From positions 62,001 through 126,000 of the forward strand of contig NZ_FNHV01000019.1 in NCBI RefSeq assembly GCF_900103585.1: a stretch of DNA of 64,000 nucleotides. The letters run 5' to 3'. The position numbers and the translations under genes were made by a program. Under the pieces are notes generated by a model that did no database searches, was not told the DNA's origin, and saw only the letters and a program-made list of their open reading frames with translations. This stretch comes from Streptomyces sp. cf386 (lineage in GTDB: Bacteria > Actinomycetota > Actinomycetes > Streptomycetales > Streptomycetaceae). Below, piece after piece: positions 48,701 to 58,081 of this stretch. The first letter of the stretch is position 1; each line of letters begins with the position of its first letter.

Positions 48701-51700
48701 ACGGCGGCAACGATCCGGCCAGGAAGGCGCGCAGCTCGCGTGCGTCCGGCTCCCCCGAACCAGGCCTGGGTTCCACGTACGCCATCAGCCGTCCGTCGGC
48801 GAGCAGCACGGCGGCCCGAGAGACGTCCGGGTGCGTGAGCAGGGCGGCCTCGACCTCGCCGAGTTCCACGCGGTGGCCGCGGACCTTGACCTGGTCGTCG
48901 AGGCGGCCGAGGAACTCCAGTGCGCCGTCCCCGGTTCGGCGGACCCGGTCGCCGCTGCGGTACCAGCGGCGACCGTCGCGTTCGACGAAGGCCTCCGCGG
49001 TGAGGTGCGGCTCGCCGAGGTATCCGGGGGTCAGCCCTGTTCCGGCGATGAGCAGTTCACCGGCCTCGCCGGGCACGCACGGACGGCCGGTCTCCGTGAC
49101 GACGGCCAGTTCGGTCCCGGCCACCGGCCGGCCGATGGGCAGTTGCCGGACGTCATCGGCCGGCCGGGTGTCGATGATGTGGCAGGTCGCGTTGATGGTG
49201 GCCTCGGTGGGCCCGTACAGGTTGGCGACCCGGTGCTCCGCTCCCCCGCAGGTGTCGAGCAGGTCGAACCAGCGGCGTACGTGGGCGGCGGGAAGTGCCT
49301 CGCCGCCGACGTGGACCCAGCGCAGTGCCGACAGGTCCGGGGGTGTGCCGTCCTGTCCCGCCCTGGACTCGGCGGCGGTCAGCAGTCGTTCCCAGAGAGT
49401 CGGCACCGAACTCCACACCGTGATGCGGTCGTTGACGATCCGGTCCAGCAGGGCTTCGGGGTCGCGGACGAGGTCCCGGGTGAGGGTGTGGACGGTGGCG
49501 CCGACCAGCAGCGGTGCCAGCAACTGGCGTACGGAGGCGTCGAAACAGACGGATGCCGTCTGTGCGAGATGGTCACCGGGGCCGTAGCCGAAGGTGGCCA
49601 GGGACCAGTCGAGGTACGTGAGCATGGACCGGTGGGTGATCGGGACGCCCTTGGGGCGGCCGGTGGAACCCGAGGTGAAGATGACGTAGGCGATGGCGTC
49701 CGGGTCGGCGGGCGGCAGCGGGTGCGCGGAAGCCGGGACCGGTGACGGGTCGTCGGCGGCGACCGGGGTGATGTCGGGCAGTGCGGCGGTGGCCGCGCGC
49801 GTCGCCGTGTGACACACCACCACGCCGACGCCGGTGCGGTGCGTCTGGTCCCGCAGCCGGGCGACGGGGTGTCCGGCGTCCAGAGGCACCCAACCTGCGC
49901 CCGAGCGGAGGATGCCGATTACGCCGACGACGGTGTCCGCGCCCGGTTCGGTGAGCAGGCCGACCAGGTCGCCGGGGCGTACGCCGTTCGACCGCAGCCG
50001 GGCGGCGAGAGCGGCGGAGGCGCGGTCGAGTTCGGCGTAAGTGAGCGTCGTACTAGCGGTGTTGACGGCCACGGCTGCCGGCGTCGCACGGAACTGGGCG
50101 CGGAGGCGGTCCGCGATCCCGGCGTCGCCGAGACTCCGGGAACCGGGAGACGACAGGACGGGGGGCGTGCTCGATGCCGCCGACGGCTGTCCTGTCGCGG
50201 CGCGCAGTTCGCCCAGGTAGTCGGCGGCGAGACGCTCCACTGTCTCGCGTCGGAAGAGGTGGGCGGGGTGGTTCCAGGACAGGCGCAGGGCCGTGTCGGA
50301 CTCCCAGCACAGCAGTCCGAGCCTGGTCGCGGCGGAGGCGGTGGCCGCCGCGGTCGGGCTCACGGTGACCGGCCAGTCGCTGCCGTGGCTCACAGGGAAG
50401 CGGGCGAAGCTGAACCCGGCCGGGGCGACCGTGCGCGGGGCGGGGCCGGTGGCGGGCAGCAGCGCGGCGATGTCGGGGCTGCCGAGCGTGGCGTGGGACT
50501 CCGCCTCGTGCCAGATCCGCTGCACCCGCCGGGCCAGAGCGGTCACGGGCTCGTCGAGGTCGACGTCGGCGAACATCGGCAGGGTGTCGGCGAGCGGGCC
50601 CACGAGGCGGTCGATCCCGGGCAGGGACGCCTCGCGGCGGGCCCGCGCCACGTTCACGGCGACGGCCCGCTGTCCGCTCCACCGGGCCAGGCAGCGGCCG
50701 TACACCGCGAGGAGGAGATGGAAGAGGGAGACCTCGTGGCGGGCGGCCAGCTCCCGCAGCGCCGCCGTGAGCGTCGCGTCGACGGCCGTCTGGTGATGGG
50801 TGAGCGGCGGCTCCGGGAGTGCGTCCGGGTCGCCGTCGTACGGCAGTGCCGGTGCCGTGGCCGCCGCGGTGTGCTCGGCGATGCGGCTACGCCAGTACTG
50901 CCGGTCCCGGGTGAAGTCGGGCGATCGGCGTTCGGCGGTGACCCGGTCCGCGTAGTCGGCGAACTCTGCGCGTGGGGCGGGGAGTTCAAGAGGGCTGCGG
51001 CCGTGGGCGAGGGCCGTGTAGAGCGACCAGAGCTCCTCGCACAGGACCTTGAGGCTGTAGCCGTCCGCGGCGCTGTGATGGACGACCAGGAGGAGGTGGG
51101 CGAGATGGGCGTCCAGGTGGTCGCGGACCAGCGCGGCGCGCACCGGGGCCTCGACGGTCAGGTCGAACGGGCGGTTGTACAGCCGCTGTTCGAGGTCGGG
51201 GACGGGTGGCGCCGTGTCGTGCGGTTCGTGCACCTCGTACCAGTGTGGGGCGCGGTCGGTGGGGTCGGCCGGGGCGGTGTACAGGCGGGGCGGTGTGCCG
51301 TGCGTGGTGTCTGTTGCGTCCACGGTGTCCGCGGTGATGCGCAGGCGCAGCATCGGGTGGCGTGCCGCGAGGTGGGCCAGTGCCCGGCCGAGGAGGTCGG
51401 GGTCGAGGGGGCCTCGGACGGTCTGGCGTATGTAGCCGTAGGCGGTGACGCCCTCGTACAAGGCCTCCGTGGTGAGGAAGGCGCGTTGGAGCGGGGTGAG
51501 GGAGCGCGGGGTGGTCTCCTCGACACGGCTGGCAACTGCCGGGGTGGGGGCGGGAGTTGGTCGCTGTCCGCTGAGGTACGTGGCCAGTTCGCCGATCGTG
51601 CGGTACTCGAAGAGCAGCGTGGCGGGCAGCGGCGACCCGAGTTCCGTCTCCAGGCGGCGTGCGAGGTCCACTGCGGTCAGGGAGTCGAGCCCGAGGCCGA

Positions 51701-54700
51701 GGAACTGCTCGTCGTCGCCGATGTCCTCGGGGGCGCGGTGCAGTGCCTCGGCCAGCAGTCGCCGTACCAGATCCGCGGCGCGGACCGGGTCGACCACTGC
51801 GCGGGCGTCGCCTACTGGCGAGGTGCGGGGCGCGGGAGGCGCGCTCTCGTGTATGCCGTCCTTCGGACGGTCCACGGTGACGGTCGGCGCGGGCGGCTCC
51901 GAGGGTGTCACCAGCAGGTGCGCGGCGTCGATGGCGACGGCCGTGTGGAGCGCGTCGATCGCGGCCCGCGTGGTCATGGGGGTCAATCCGCGGGTGTGCA
52001 GCCGCTGTCGGACCGGTGTTCCGGCGGCCAGTCCCGCGTCGGCGACGGGCCCGAACCCGATCGCCTGCCAGGGTCGACCCGCGGCCCGTTCGTTGGCGGC
52101 GAAGGCGTCGAGGAAGGCGTTGGCCGCCGCGTAGTCGCCGAGCGCGCCCGCCAGGCCGGGCAGTACCGAGGAGAGGGAGGAGAAGGCGACGCACACCGTA
52201 GGGTTCTGGCCGTACCGCCGCAGCGCCTCGGCGAGCAGCACCGTGCCCCGCACCTTCGCGGCCATCACCTGCTCGATCTCGCCGTCGGTCTTGGCGCGGA
52301 GGGTGCCGGGCCGGACCGTACCGGCGGCGTGGAACACCCCGTCCAGCGGGGGCAGTGCGGCGAACAGGGCGTCGACGGCGGCTGCGTCGGCCACGTCGGC
52401 CGCCCGGTACCGGGCCCGGGCGCCCTGGGCGCGGAGTTCGGTGAGCAGCTCGTCGGGAGCGGTCTCGGAGCGGCCGGTCAGGATCAGTTCGCGGGCGCCG
52501 CCGCTTGCGAGGTCGCGCGCGAGTGCGGAACCGAGCCCGCCGGCTCCGCCGGTGATCAGGTACGTGCCGTTCGGCGGCAGGGCGGTGAGCGCCGCCGGAA
52601 GGTCCGGCAGGTCGACCGGCGTACGGCTCAGCCTGCGACCGCAGCGCCACGCGAACGCGCCCTCGGCTCCCGGCTCATAGGCCGACGACAGCTCCCGCAC
52701 CAGGGCGTCGGCCCTGGCGTCGAGCGTGTCACGGGAGGACAGGTCGACGCTGCGGGCGGCGAGCCCTGGGTGCTCCTCCGGGAGCGCCAGCGTGAAGCCG
52801 TGCGGAAGTGCCTGTGTCGGGCGCGCCCGTTCCGTCGAGGCGCCGGTGAGGTACGCGTCCTCGGTGACCACCAGCAGGCGGGCGCAGTCGGTGGCGAGCA
52901 GGTCGAGTACGGGGCGTAGTGCGGGAATGGCCACGCTCAGGTCGAGGTCGAGGTCGATGTCCGTGGCCGGGTGGCGTCCGTCTCCGGTACTCTCCGCCGC
53001 GCCCGCCAGCCACACCACGGTGTCCGCCGAAGCGGAGACCGACTCGTCCGCACCGTCCTCCCCCAGGACCGTCACCCCACGGCTGTCGAGCCGCTCGGCG
53101 AGGGCCCGGCCGAGCGCCTGGTCCGCGCCGATCAGCCGTACCACGCGCGGCACCGCCGCCGAGGTGATCGGCGCGTCCCTCCAGTCGAGGTACCGCACCA
53201 CGGTTCCCGCGCCGGGCCGGTGCGGCCAGTAGCGGGTGCGCTGGAAGGGATACGTCGGCACCGGCACCCTGGGACGCCCGGCCGGCCGGTCCACGGCCGC
53301 ACCATGGGCCCACAGCTGCCCCACCGTCTCCAACAGCGCCCGCGCTCCGCCGGAATCGGCGTCACGGCCCGAGGACGGGGCAGGTCCCGCCGTCAGCACC
53401 GTCACGTCCGGGGCACCATGCGCGCGGGCGACCGCACGGACCGCCCCGCCCAGGGTGTCCCCCGGGCCGAGTTCGACGAAATGGTCGTAGCCCTCGTCCA
53501 GCAGCCGCGCCACAGCAGCGCCGAACCGCACCGGCTGGACCGCGTGCTCCTGCCAGTAGGCGGGCGTGAGACCGGGGCCCCACTCGCCGGTGACCGTGCT
53601 CAGCATCGGTACGGCAGCCGGTTTGACCGTGAGCGCCTTCGCGGCGTCCGCCAGCGGGTCGAGGACCGGCTCCAGCAGCGGGGAGTGGAAGGCGTGGGAG
53701 ACGCGGAGCCTGCGTGTGGCCACTCCACGTCGTGTCAGCTCCGTGACGGCACGGTCGACGGCATCCTCCGCTCCCGAGATCACCACCTGCGCGGGCCCGT
53801 TGACAGCGGCCACGCTCAGCGAGCCGCCGGACGCGGAGACGAGCTCGGCGACGGCATCCTCGTCACCTCGGACGGCGGCCATGGCTCCGGGCAGGGCCAG
53901 TTCACCCACCAGGCGCCCACGCTCCGCCGCAAACCCCACCGCCTCGGCGAGGCTCAGCGCACCGCCGACACACGCGGCGGCGATCTCGCCCACGCTGTGT
54001 CCGGCGACCGCGTCCGCGGCCAGGCCCCACTCCCCCAACTGCCGGGCCAGACCGACCCCGAACGCGACGAGCAGCGGCTGGGCCACCTCCGTCCTGGCCA
54101 ACTCCCCGGGGTCCGTACGGGGATCCAGGCACCACTCGGCGAGCGAGCGCCCGAGTACCGGGCCCGTCAGCGACGAAGCCTCGTCGATGACGTCACGGAA
54201 CACCGGGGCCGACCGGTACAGATCCCGACCCTGGCTGGGCCTCTGTGCTCCCTGTCCCGGCATCAGGAACACCGTCCTCGGACGGGAGCGGGCGACCGTG
54301 AAGTCCGTCGTGCAGGCGGCCTGGAGGCGGTCTGCGAGGTCACCTTCGGCGACCACGGCGAGACGGTGGGTCCGGTCGTCGCGGGCGGTGTTGACGGCGG
54401 CGCAGAGGTCCGCGTCGGGCAGGTCCGGGTGCGTGCGCGCATGCGCGGCCAGGTCGGCGACGGCTGTGCGCAGGGCGTCGGGGGTGTGGGCGGACAGTGT
54501 GAGCAGGTGCGGGCCGTCGGCAGCGGCCGTCGGGGAGGTTGTCGATACGGGCGCCTCCTCCAGTACGGCGTGCGCGTTGGTGCCGCCGAAGCCGAAGGCG
54601 TTGACGCCCGCGATCAAGGGTCCGGGGGCGCTCCATTCCCGCTGCTCGGTGGCGAGTTCGAAGCCGGGCGCGACGCGTTCCAGGTAGGGCGCGGGCGCGG

Positions 54701-57700
54701 CCGTGTTCGGGGAGGGCGGGATGTGCCGGTGCTGGAGTGCCAGGACCGTCTTGACCAGGCCCGGCATGCCGGCGGCGTTGAGCAGGTGTCCGAGGTTCGC
54801 CTTGACCGAGCCGAGCAGGCGTGGGAGCCCGTCGGTACGGGGCGGGAAGGCGTGCCCGAGTGACCGCGCCTCGGTCGGGTCGCCCACCGGGGTGCCGGTC
54901 CCGTGGGCCTCGACGTACGACACCGCGTCGGGGTCGATGCCGCAGTCGCCGTACGCCTGGGTGATGACCTCGCGCTGGGTGCGCGGGTTGGGCGCGAGCA
55001 GGCTGAGGGACCGGCCGTCGTTGTTGACCGCTGTGCCGCGCACCAGGGCGAGTACCGGATCGCCGTCCCGCCGCGCGTCGTCCAGGCGGGCGAGGACGAG
55101 GGCCGCTCCGCCTTCCCCGGGCACGATGCCGTCGGCGGCGGCGCCGAAGGGGCGGCCGTTGCCCGTCGGGGAGAGCGCGCCCGCGCGGGCGAGCAGCCTG
55201 TGTCCGGTGGGGGTGAGGGCGAGTTGGACGCCGCCGACCACGGCGACGTCGCATTCGCCGCTCTGGAGGCTGCGGCGCGCCAGGTGGAGCGCCACGAGCG
55301 CGGAGGAGCAGGCGGTGTCGACCGCGAGGGCGGGGCCGTCGAGGTCGAGCGCCTGGGAGAGGCGGGCGGCGATCAGGTTGGGGAGGTTGCCGGTGAGCGC
55401 GCCGGGGTGGGCGGCCAGGTCGCCGTCCGTGGCGTCGGCCAGGATCTCCCGGTATCCGCTGTCGCTCACGGCGGCGAACACGCCGATCCTGCGGCCGGTC
55501 CGCCGTGGCCCCGCGTACCCGGCGCGCTCCAGGGCCTCATGGGCCAGTTCCAGGAAGATCCGCGCCTGCGGGTCGGTCGCGCGGGCCTCCTCGTCGTCCA
55601 GGCCGAAGAAGGCGGCGTCGAAGTCCGCGGGATCCGGGAGGAAGGACCCGAAGAGGCCGGCGGCGGCGCCCGGTGCACTCTCCCAGCGGCCGGCAGGTAC
55701 GGCTGTCACCGTGTCACGCCCCTCGACGAGCAGCTCCCAGAACGCCTCGGGCGTCGCAGCACCGGGGAACCGGCACGCCATACCGAGCACCGCCACCGGC
55801 TGTGTCCTGGCGTTCTCGCCGGACGACACCGACGCGCGCTCGGCAGCCGTGTCCGTCACCCCGCCTGCGGATCCGGACACCACCGCAACTCCCTTGTGAG
55901 AGCTGTCCAGTTGGGCCAGCACATGCCCGGCGAGCGCGGCCACCGTGTCGTGGTCGCGCAGCACTCGTGGGTCCGCCGTGACGGAGAAGGCGTCCTCGAT
56001 CCCGGCGAGCACCGCCATCGCCTTCAGCGAGGAGCCCCCAAGTGCGAAGAACCGGTCGTCACGGTCGATGTCCGCCGGTGCGAGGTCCAGGGTCCGTGCC
56101 CAGATCCCCCGGACGACTTCCTCGACGTCGTGCCGCGAACGCGGCGCGGGCCCATGCGGACGGTACTCCTCCGCCCGGGCCGCCTCGGCCTCGCGTCGGA
56201 CAGGCTCAGCCTCGGCCCGCGCCGCAGGCGGCCGTTCCTGTACCTCCGCCACCTCCGCCGACGGCCGCTGCTCGGCCGCCGCGGTCAGCCCCTCCTCGAT
56301 CGCCGCGTACGCGCCCGCCTCGAACCGCACGCGCATCTCCCCGCGCCGCAGCTTGCCGCTCGTCGTGCGGGGGAACGCGCCGGGCGGCAGGGGCAGCACC
56401 CGTACGTCGTCGTGGCCGAGCGCCTCCCGGACCCGGGCCGCCACGGCGTCGAGCACGGGCAGGACCGTGGCGAGCGCGGGTCGCGCCCACTGCGCGAACA
56501 CCACGACACGGTCGCCCCCGGTGTCCGGATCGGTGGACCCGATCGCCGCCACCGTCCCCGCGGGCAGTCCCGGCGTGGCGGCGGCGGTCTCCTCGACGTC
56601 GGGTGCGTGGAAGGTACGGCCGCCGACGAAGACGACGTCCTTGTGCCGGCCGGTGACACACAGCCGGCCCTGGTCCAGGAAGCCGAGGTCGCCGGTGCGC
56701 AGCCAGCCGCCGGCGAACGCGGCGGCACTCGCCTCGGGGCTTCGGTGGTAGCCGCGGGCCACCTGAGGACCGCGTACCTCGATGTGACCGATGCCCCGGT
56801 CGCCGAGCGGCTCACCGGAGTCGTCGGTGACGCGGAGCTCGCAGTCCGCCACGGGGCGGCCCACATCCATCAGTTCGACGGCGTCCGGTCCGGGTCCGGC
56901 GGGAACGGCCCGGCCACGGCTCAGCGCCGTCCGGTCCAGCGTCAGCGGTGCGGCGATCTCCCCGAGCGGGGGCACGGTCACGGCGAGGGTGGCCTCGGCC
57001 AGCCCGTACACGGGCAGCATGGCCGCGGCGTCCAGCCCTGCCGGGCCGGCCTTGGCGGTGAACTCCCGCCACACCCGCGGGGCGATCGGCTCGGCGCCCA
57101 CGAGCATCAGCCGTACGCAGCTCAGGTCCAGCCCTGCCCAGGTGCTGGCCGGCACCCGCCGTACCGCCAGCGCCAGCGCGAAGTTCGCCGCCGACAGCAG
57201 GGTCGCCCTGTGCCGTGTCACCGCTTCGAGCCAGCGGGCCGGGCGCTTGGCGAAGGTCAGCGGTTCGAGGCGCACCTGCTTCAGACGAGCCGCCATGGGG
57301 ACGAGATGGGTGCCTATCAGGCCCATGTCGTGGAAGTACGGCATCCAGGTCGCCACCACGTCGTCCGAGGTGATCGCCATGGCGGCGCGGATCTGCCGGA
57401 GGTTCGCGAGCACGGCCTCATGGGTGAGTTCCACGCCCTTCGGGGCGCCGGTGCTGCCGGAGGAGAACTGCAGGAAGGCGATGTCCCGGGGGTCCCGCCG
57501 GGGCAGCGAGCGCAGCGGGTCGGCCTCGCGCAGCGCGGCCAGGCCCAGGGCGCGTACCGGGCCGGGGATCTCGGCGAGCACGGCCTCGGAGGCGTCGTCG
57601 ACCAGCACGGCGGGCCTGCCGAGGAACTCCCACACCGGTCCGACCCGACGCGCCTCGGGGGCGAGCGGCACGGGTACGAGTCCCGCCGCCAGCGCGCCCC

Positions 57701-57944
57701 AGAACATCGGCTGGAAGTCCTCACCGAGCTCCGCGAGCAGCGGTACGGGCGTGCCGGGTTCGAGTCCCGCCGCGCGCAGACCCCCTGCCACGCGCAGGGC
57801 GTCGTCGTGGAGTTCGGCGAAGGTGACGGCGCGTTCGCTTCCGTCACCGCGGACATGGACGACGACCTGACCGGGGGCCTTTGCCGCCGCGCGCAGCAGT
57901 AGGTCGAGGAGCGTGGTGGCCGTGCGGCGCCCGGGAGTCGGCAT
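45732..57944 (-). CDS. hybrid PKS-NRPS: AMP-ligase-ACP-KS-AT-KR-ACP-C-A-PCP-C-reductase
   Basis: This single 4070-residue protein activates a carboxylic acid, extends it with one ketide and joins an amino acid. Approximate residues: AMP-ligase 1-555 (FSSGSTGAPKG, MPYFHDMGLIG); ACP 600-675 (LGGSSLK); KS 713-1130 (DTACSSA, HGTGTP, NLGHL); AT 1223-1500 (GHSVGE, HAFHS, malonyl type); KR 1799-1990 (GGAGGLG, GDYAAAN, no LDD, so A-type); ACP 2086 (GLDSL); C1 2120-2590 (HHSAADG); A 2605-3111 (FTSGSTGRPKG, FDASVRQ); PCP 3176 (LGGDSI); C2 3215-3660 (HHLIGDG); reductase 3672-4070 (VVGCGSIG, ASCRLES). GGAAGGAAG precedes the ATG. There is no thioesterase; the last domain resembles cyanobacterial acyl-ACP reductase. 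No carrier follows C2, which is odd. Confidence 0.93.
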   Translation of the reverse strand: MPTPGRRTATTLLDLLLRAAAKAPGQVVVHVRGDGSERAVTFAELHDDALRVAGGLRAAGLEPGTPVPLLAELGEDFQPMFWGALAAGLVPVPLAPEARRVGPVWEFLGRPAVLVDDASEAVLAEIPGPVRALGLAALREADPLRSLPRRDPRDIAFLQFSSGSTGAPKGVELTHEAVLANLRQIRAAMAITSDDVVATWMPYFHDMGLIGTHLVPMAARLKQVRLEPLTFAKRPARWLEAVTRHRATLLSAANFALALAVRRVPASTWAGLDLSCVRLMLVGAEPIAPRVWREFTAKAGPAGLDAAAMLPVYGLAEATLAVTVPPLGEIAAPLTLDRTALSRGRAVPAGPGPDAVELMDVGRPVADCELRVTDDSGEPLGDRGIGHIEVRGPQVARGYHRSPEASAAAFAGGWLRTGDLGFLDQGRLCVTGRHKDVVFVGGRTFHAPDVEETAAATPGLPAGTVAAIGSTDPDTGGDRVVVFAQWARPALATVLPVLDAVAARVREALGHDDVRVLPLPPGAFPRTTSGKLRRGEMRVRFEAGAYAAIEEGLTAAAEQRPSAEVAEVQERPPAARAEAEPVRREAEAARAEEYRPHGPAPRSRHDVEEVVRGIWARTLDLAPADIDRDDRFFALGGSSLKAMAVLAGIEDAFSVTADPRVLRDHDTVAALAGHVLAQLDSSHKGVAVVSGSAGGVTDTAAERASVSSGENARTQPVAVLGMACRFPGAATPEAFWELLVEGRDTVTAVPAGRWESAPGAAAGLFGSFLPDPADFDAAFFGLDDEEARATDPQARIFLELAHEALERAGYAGPRRTGRRIGVFAAVSDSGYREILADATDGDLAAHPGALTGNLPNLIAARLSQALDLDGPALAVDTACSSALVALHLARRSLQSGECDVAVVGGVQLALTPTGHRLLARAGALSPTGNGRPFGAAADGIVPGEGGAALVLARLDDARRDGDPVLALVRGTAVNNDGRSLSLLAPNPRTQREVITQAYGDCGIDPDAVSYVEAHGTGTPVGDPTEARSLGHAFPPRTDGLPRLLGSVKANLGHLLNAAGMPGLVKTVLALQHRHIPPSPNTAAPAPYLERVAPGFELATEQREWSAPGPLIAGVNAFGFGGTNAHAVLEEAPVSTTSPTAAADGPHLLTLSAHTPDALRTAVADLAAHARTHPDLPDADLCAAVNTARDDRTHRLAVVAEGDLADRLQAACTTDFTVARSRPRTVFLMPGQGAQRPSQGRDLYRSAPVFRDVIDEASSLTGPVLGRSLAEWCLDPRTDPGELARTEVAQPLLVAFGVGLARQLGEWGLAADAVAGHSVGEIAAACVGGALSLAEAVGFAAERGRLVGELALPGAMAAVRGDEDAVAELVSASGGSLSVAAVNGPAQVVISGAEDAVDRAVTELTRRGVATRRLRVSHAFHSPLLEPVLDPLADAAKALTVKPAAVPMLSTVTGEWGPGLTPAYWQEHAVQPVRFGAAVARLLDEGYDHFVELGPGDTLGGAVRAVARAHGAPDVTVLTAGPAPSSGRDADSGGARALLETVGQLWAHGAAVDRPAGRPRVPVPTYPFQRTRYWPHRPGAGTVVRYLDWRDAPITSAAVPRVVRLIGADQALGRALAERLDSRGVTVLGEDGADESVSASADTVVWLAGAAESTGDGRHPATDIDLDLDLSVAIPALRPVLDLLATDCARLLVVTEDAYLTGASTERARPTQALPHGFTLALPEEHPGLAARSVDLSSRDTLDARADALVRELSSAYEPGAEGAFAWRCGRRLSRTPVDLPDLPAALTALPPNGTYLITGGAGGLGSALARDLASGGARELILTGRSETAPDELLTELRAQGARARYRAADVADAAAVDALFAALPPLDGVFHAAGTVRPGTLRAKTDGEIEQVMAAKVRGTVLLAEALRRYGQNPTVCVAFSSLSSVLPGLAGALGDYAAANAFLDAFAANERAAGRPWQAIGFGPVADAGLAAGTPVRQRLHTRGLTPMTTRAAIDALHTAVAIDAAHLLVTPSEPPAPTVTVDRPKDGIHESAPPAPRTSPVGDARAVVDPVRAADLVRRLLAEALHRAPEDIGDDEQFLGLGLDSLTAVDLARRLETELGSPLPATLLFEYRTIGELATYLSGQRPTPAPTPAVASRVEETTPRSLTPLQRAFLTTEALYEGVTAYGYIRQTVRGPLDPDLLGRALAHLAARHPMLRLRITADTVDATDTTHGTPPRLYTAPADPTDRAPHWYEVHEPHDTAPPVPDLEQRLYNRPFDLTVEAPVRAALVRDHLDAHLAHLLLVVHHSAADGYSLKVLCEELWSLYTALAHGRSPLELPAPRAEFADYADRVTAERRSPDFTRDRQYWRSRIAEHTAAATAPALPYDGDPDALPEPPLTHHQTAVDATLTAALRELAARHEVSLFHLLLAVYGRCLARWSGQRAVAVNVARARREASLPGIDRLVGPLADTLPMFADVDLDEPVTALARRVQRIWHEAESHATLGSPDIAALLPATGPAPRTVAPAGFSFARFPVSHGSDWPVTVSPTAAATASAATRLGLLCWESDTALRLSWNHPAHLFRRETVERLAADYLGELRAATGQPSAASSTPPVLSSPGSRSLGDAGIADRLRAQFRATPAAVAVNTASTTLTYAELDRASAALAARLRSNGVRPGDLVGLLTEPGADTVVGVIGILRSGAGWVPLDAGHPVARLRDQTHRTGVGVVVCHTATRAATAALPDITPVAADDPSPVPASAHPLPPADPDAIAYVIFTSGSTGRPKGVPITHRSMLTYLDWSLATFGYGPGDHLAQTASVCFDASVRQLLAPLLVGATVHTLTRDLVRDPEALLDRIVNDRITVWSSVPTLWERLLTAAESRAGQDGTPPDLSALRWVHVGGEALPAAHVRRWFDLLDTCGGAEHRVANLYGPTEATINATCHIIDTRPADDVRQLPIGRPVAGTELAVVTETGRPCVPGEAGELLIAGTGLTPGYLGEPHLTAEAFVERDGRRWYRSGDRVRRTGDGALEFLGRLDDQVKVRGHRVELGEVEAALLTHPDVSRAAVLLADGRLMAYVEPRPGSGEPDARELRAFLAGSLPPYMLPGRIRSIPAMPLTGTGKIDRNLLAREGEGSSAADAAVVEGDQDGSDRTHESVPSGPGTPPATPTELTLARIWSVLLDVPDVTREDDFFALGGDSIMVLELFARLRKELPAVPRPTTVYTHRTLSALAAALDTAATGSSAAPPPDSGSAQWASPYPLTPSQRGFLLAETINPGAGSGWLARFRLNGPLRQDVFQRAVDVLVARHPMLRTVFPAGTRPPVQQELPDSLRLPVEVEALADPDLLEERIAEEARRRLEPWAWPLLRLRLFGVAPAEHVLVVHAHHLIGDGYSAALLARELLTVYDRLDRGLPHGLPQLDGSFREHIALSAVRPQTRGAEAEDYRARLRAPYTPPALRRPTPEDADAQPAFHTTGFTLDAATTGALRELARAAHRTLYAPLLTAYYRALADLTGQRDLVLGLAVTGREESTVDAHRMFGPFAEAVALRPARRGGQGSRQLPLFEDDLRHIADETYLARAEGPGGELRTAAGLPHHAQFFFTFLDFTSLGSEAVGGLTLHADESDTALAPPPVGTDVFLAVRPVADGAGLRVTVRASAAALTSREVAGFAEEMRRQLRDALGDADPAPARGSGHRRRPHLDAALVGYLPAPHHLAALAGLPSESPGLGREEIRALLFPEGRARLLEETGTPLGNSGFVALPLFADELAPGGDLAARTARAVEHAASLGARCVSLAGMIPSHTGYGYDVLRETTTSAAITTGHASTTVAVAKTVHAALSATGRRLDTLSLAVVGCGSIGTSSLRLLLATAPHPPARLVLCDLPGSTARLQRLAADLSSGHPAMPVRVAESGRTLPAAVYEADVIVTAVSGATALLDVDRLRPGTIVVDDSFPHCFDTARALDRMSRDQDVLVVGGGLLGLDSTRTRLSDDLPGPASAGFALRYGIPGTLASCRLESLLHAHLTDSGRPPSDLPLIHGLVDLPRALAHWDAAEAAGVRPAPLHLLDRVLAEGDELSLRLPNANPAPDPDGSRCP

Positions 57945-58040
57945 GCGCTTCCTTCCTCATCGCACGGGGTCAGGCCCTCGTACGCGCCCTCCCGGAGTCC
58001 GGCACCGGGCAGGAGCATTGATGATCATTCACCTGTACGA

Positions 58041-58074
58041 CGACGAGTATCGTCGAACGGTTCACCGGCGAACC
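58041..58074. promoter_or_regulatory. two adjacent dyads between SARP and hybrid synthetase genes
   Basis: CGACGA-GTA-TCGTCG (58041-58055) and GGTTCACCGGCGAACC (58059-58074, one mismatch) lie end to end in the 137-bp gap before the synthetase start. They could be an operator, or a hairpin attenuating read-through from the SARP gene that ends 8 bases away. Confidence 0.45.
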
Positions 58075-58081
58075 CGAGCAG

